Source: Veillonella parvula (GTDB lineage: Bacteria; Bacillota; Negativicutes; Veillonellales; Veillonellaceae). Taken from it: 5,933 nucleotides of DNA. Position 1 is the first letter of the stretch, and every line of letters starts with the position of its first letter. The notes beneath the pieces were generated by a model, which was given only the letters and a program-made list of their open reading frames with translations, ran no database searches and was not told the origin of the DNA. Shown piece by piece: positions 5,513-5,933 of the stretch. The stretch is from contig CAMUQE010000118.1 of the NCBI GenBank assembly GCA_947096075.1, positions 1 through 5,933 on the forward strand, in the 5' to 3' direction. Made by a program: the position numbers and the translations under genes.

Positions 5513-5518
5513 TATAAT
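5513..5518 (+). promoter_or_regulatory. Candidate pncB -10 hexamer
   Basis: A perfect TATAAT lies 65 bases upstream of the pncB ATG. At 17-18 bases upstream the sequence is GCTAGCT, a poor -35, which falls within the dyads at 5473-5497. A weak -35 overlapped by a dyad would suit a regulated promoter. Confidence 0.4.
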
Positions 5519-5583
5519 GAGGGTATACGAATAACGAATGACAATTAACTAAATTCTATAGATCTTAGAAGGTTGGTGAACCA

Positions 5584-5933
5584 ATGCAACATGAAAGCCG
5601 CAATATTAGCATGCTTATGGATTTTTATGAGATGACTATGGCACATGGCTACTTTACAAAATTAAAAAATGTGGATCGCGTCGCATTTGATGTTTTCTTT
5701 AGACGTAATCCAGACAAGGGCGGTTTTGCTATTTTTGGTGGTCTCGAACAAATCGTTGAGTACATTTTAAATCTACACTTTGATGAAAGTGATATCTCTT
5801 ATTTACGGAGTCAGGGTATTTTTAGTGAAGAATTTTTAGCATATCTAAAAGATTTCTCTTTTACCGGTGATGTATATGCTTTTCCAGAAGGTTCTATCAT
5901 CTATCCTAATGAACCTGTTATTACAATTGTGGC
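5584..5933 (+). CDS. pncB: Nicotinate phosphoribosyltransferase, N-terminal part (cut by window edge)
   Basis: The frame from the ATG at 5584 stays open to the window edge (116 complete codons; full-length enzymes are roughly four times longer). The N-terminus carries family signatures: DFYEMTMAHGYF (about residues 12-23), then FDVFFRRNP and GGFAIFGGLEQIVEYI, then LRSQGIFSEEFLAYL, and FTGDVYAFPEGSIIYPNEP leading into the core barrel. The enzyme makes nicotinate mononucleotide from nicotinate and PRPP with ATP hydrolysis, the first step of NAD salvage by the Preiss-Handler route, in the cytosol. Catalytic residues lie beyond the window and were not seen. AGAAGG 11 bases before the ATG, or GGTGA 4 bases before it, could be the ribosome binding site. 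It is transcribed divergently from pepD, with its own TATAAT upstream. Confidence 0.9.
   Translation, partial: MQHESRNISMLMDFYEMTMAHGYFTKLKNVDRVAFDVFFRRNPDKGGFAIFGGLEQIVEYILNLHFDESDISYLRSQGIFSEEFLAYLKDFSFTGDVYAFPEGSIIYPNEPVITIV

Overview
The window looks like chromosome from a low-G+C Firmicute with a diderm-type lineage, most likely Veillonella or a close Negativicutes relative. That assignment rests on A+T-rich spacers and on the general feel of the proteins; it is an inference, because no rRNA or other marker gene is present.

Left part (1-3409): a minus-strand metal-handling cassette. Transcription runs right to left. It begins with a CobW/COG0523 P-loop GTPase (2540-3409). A 4-base ATGA overlap follows, leading into an unusual 511-residue protein (1008-2543) in which a second, degenerate CobW-like nucleotide-binding domain is fused to a DUF318/YcgR-type permease. 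After a 186-base gap comes a YcgQ-type membrane protein (TIGR03943/DUF1980; 57-821), the usual partner of that permease. The gap holds a Fur-family-like 7-1-7 operator, an overlapping dyad and a set of tandem 23-bp repeats. My reading is a membrane permease complex (YcgQ-like plus YcgR-like) working with two nucleotide-binding metallochaperone-like domains, one free and one welded to the permease. The substrate is unknown; a transition metal is an inference.

Middle (3410-3832): a gene-free stretch with the CobW operon's start region and a long-stemmed intrinsic terminator for the next gene.

Right part: pepD (3833-5281, minus), an M20 family Xaa-His dipeptidase with all expected metal ligands visible. 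Divergent from it, across a 302-base spacer, is the start of nicotinate phosphoribosyltransferase (5584 to the window edge, plus). The spacer contains promoter-like hexamers and several dyads, including one resembling a Zur box. Two start codons are moved inward from the longest open frame on ribosome-binding-site evidence (CobW and pepD), and one on the overlap geometry (fusion gene).

The window carries no rRNA, tRNA, CRISPR array or complete mobile element that I can see.
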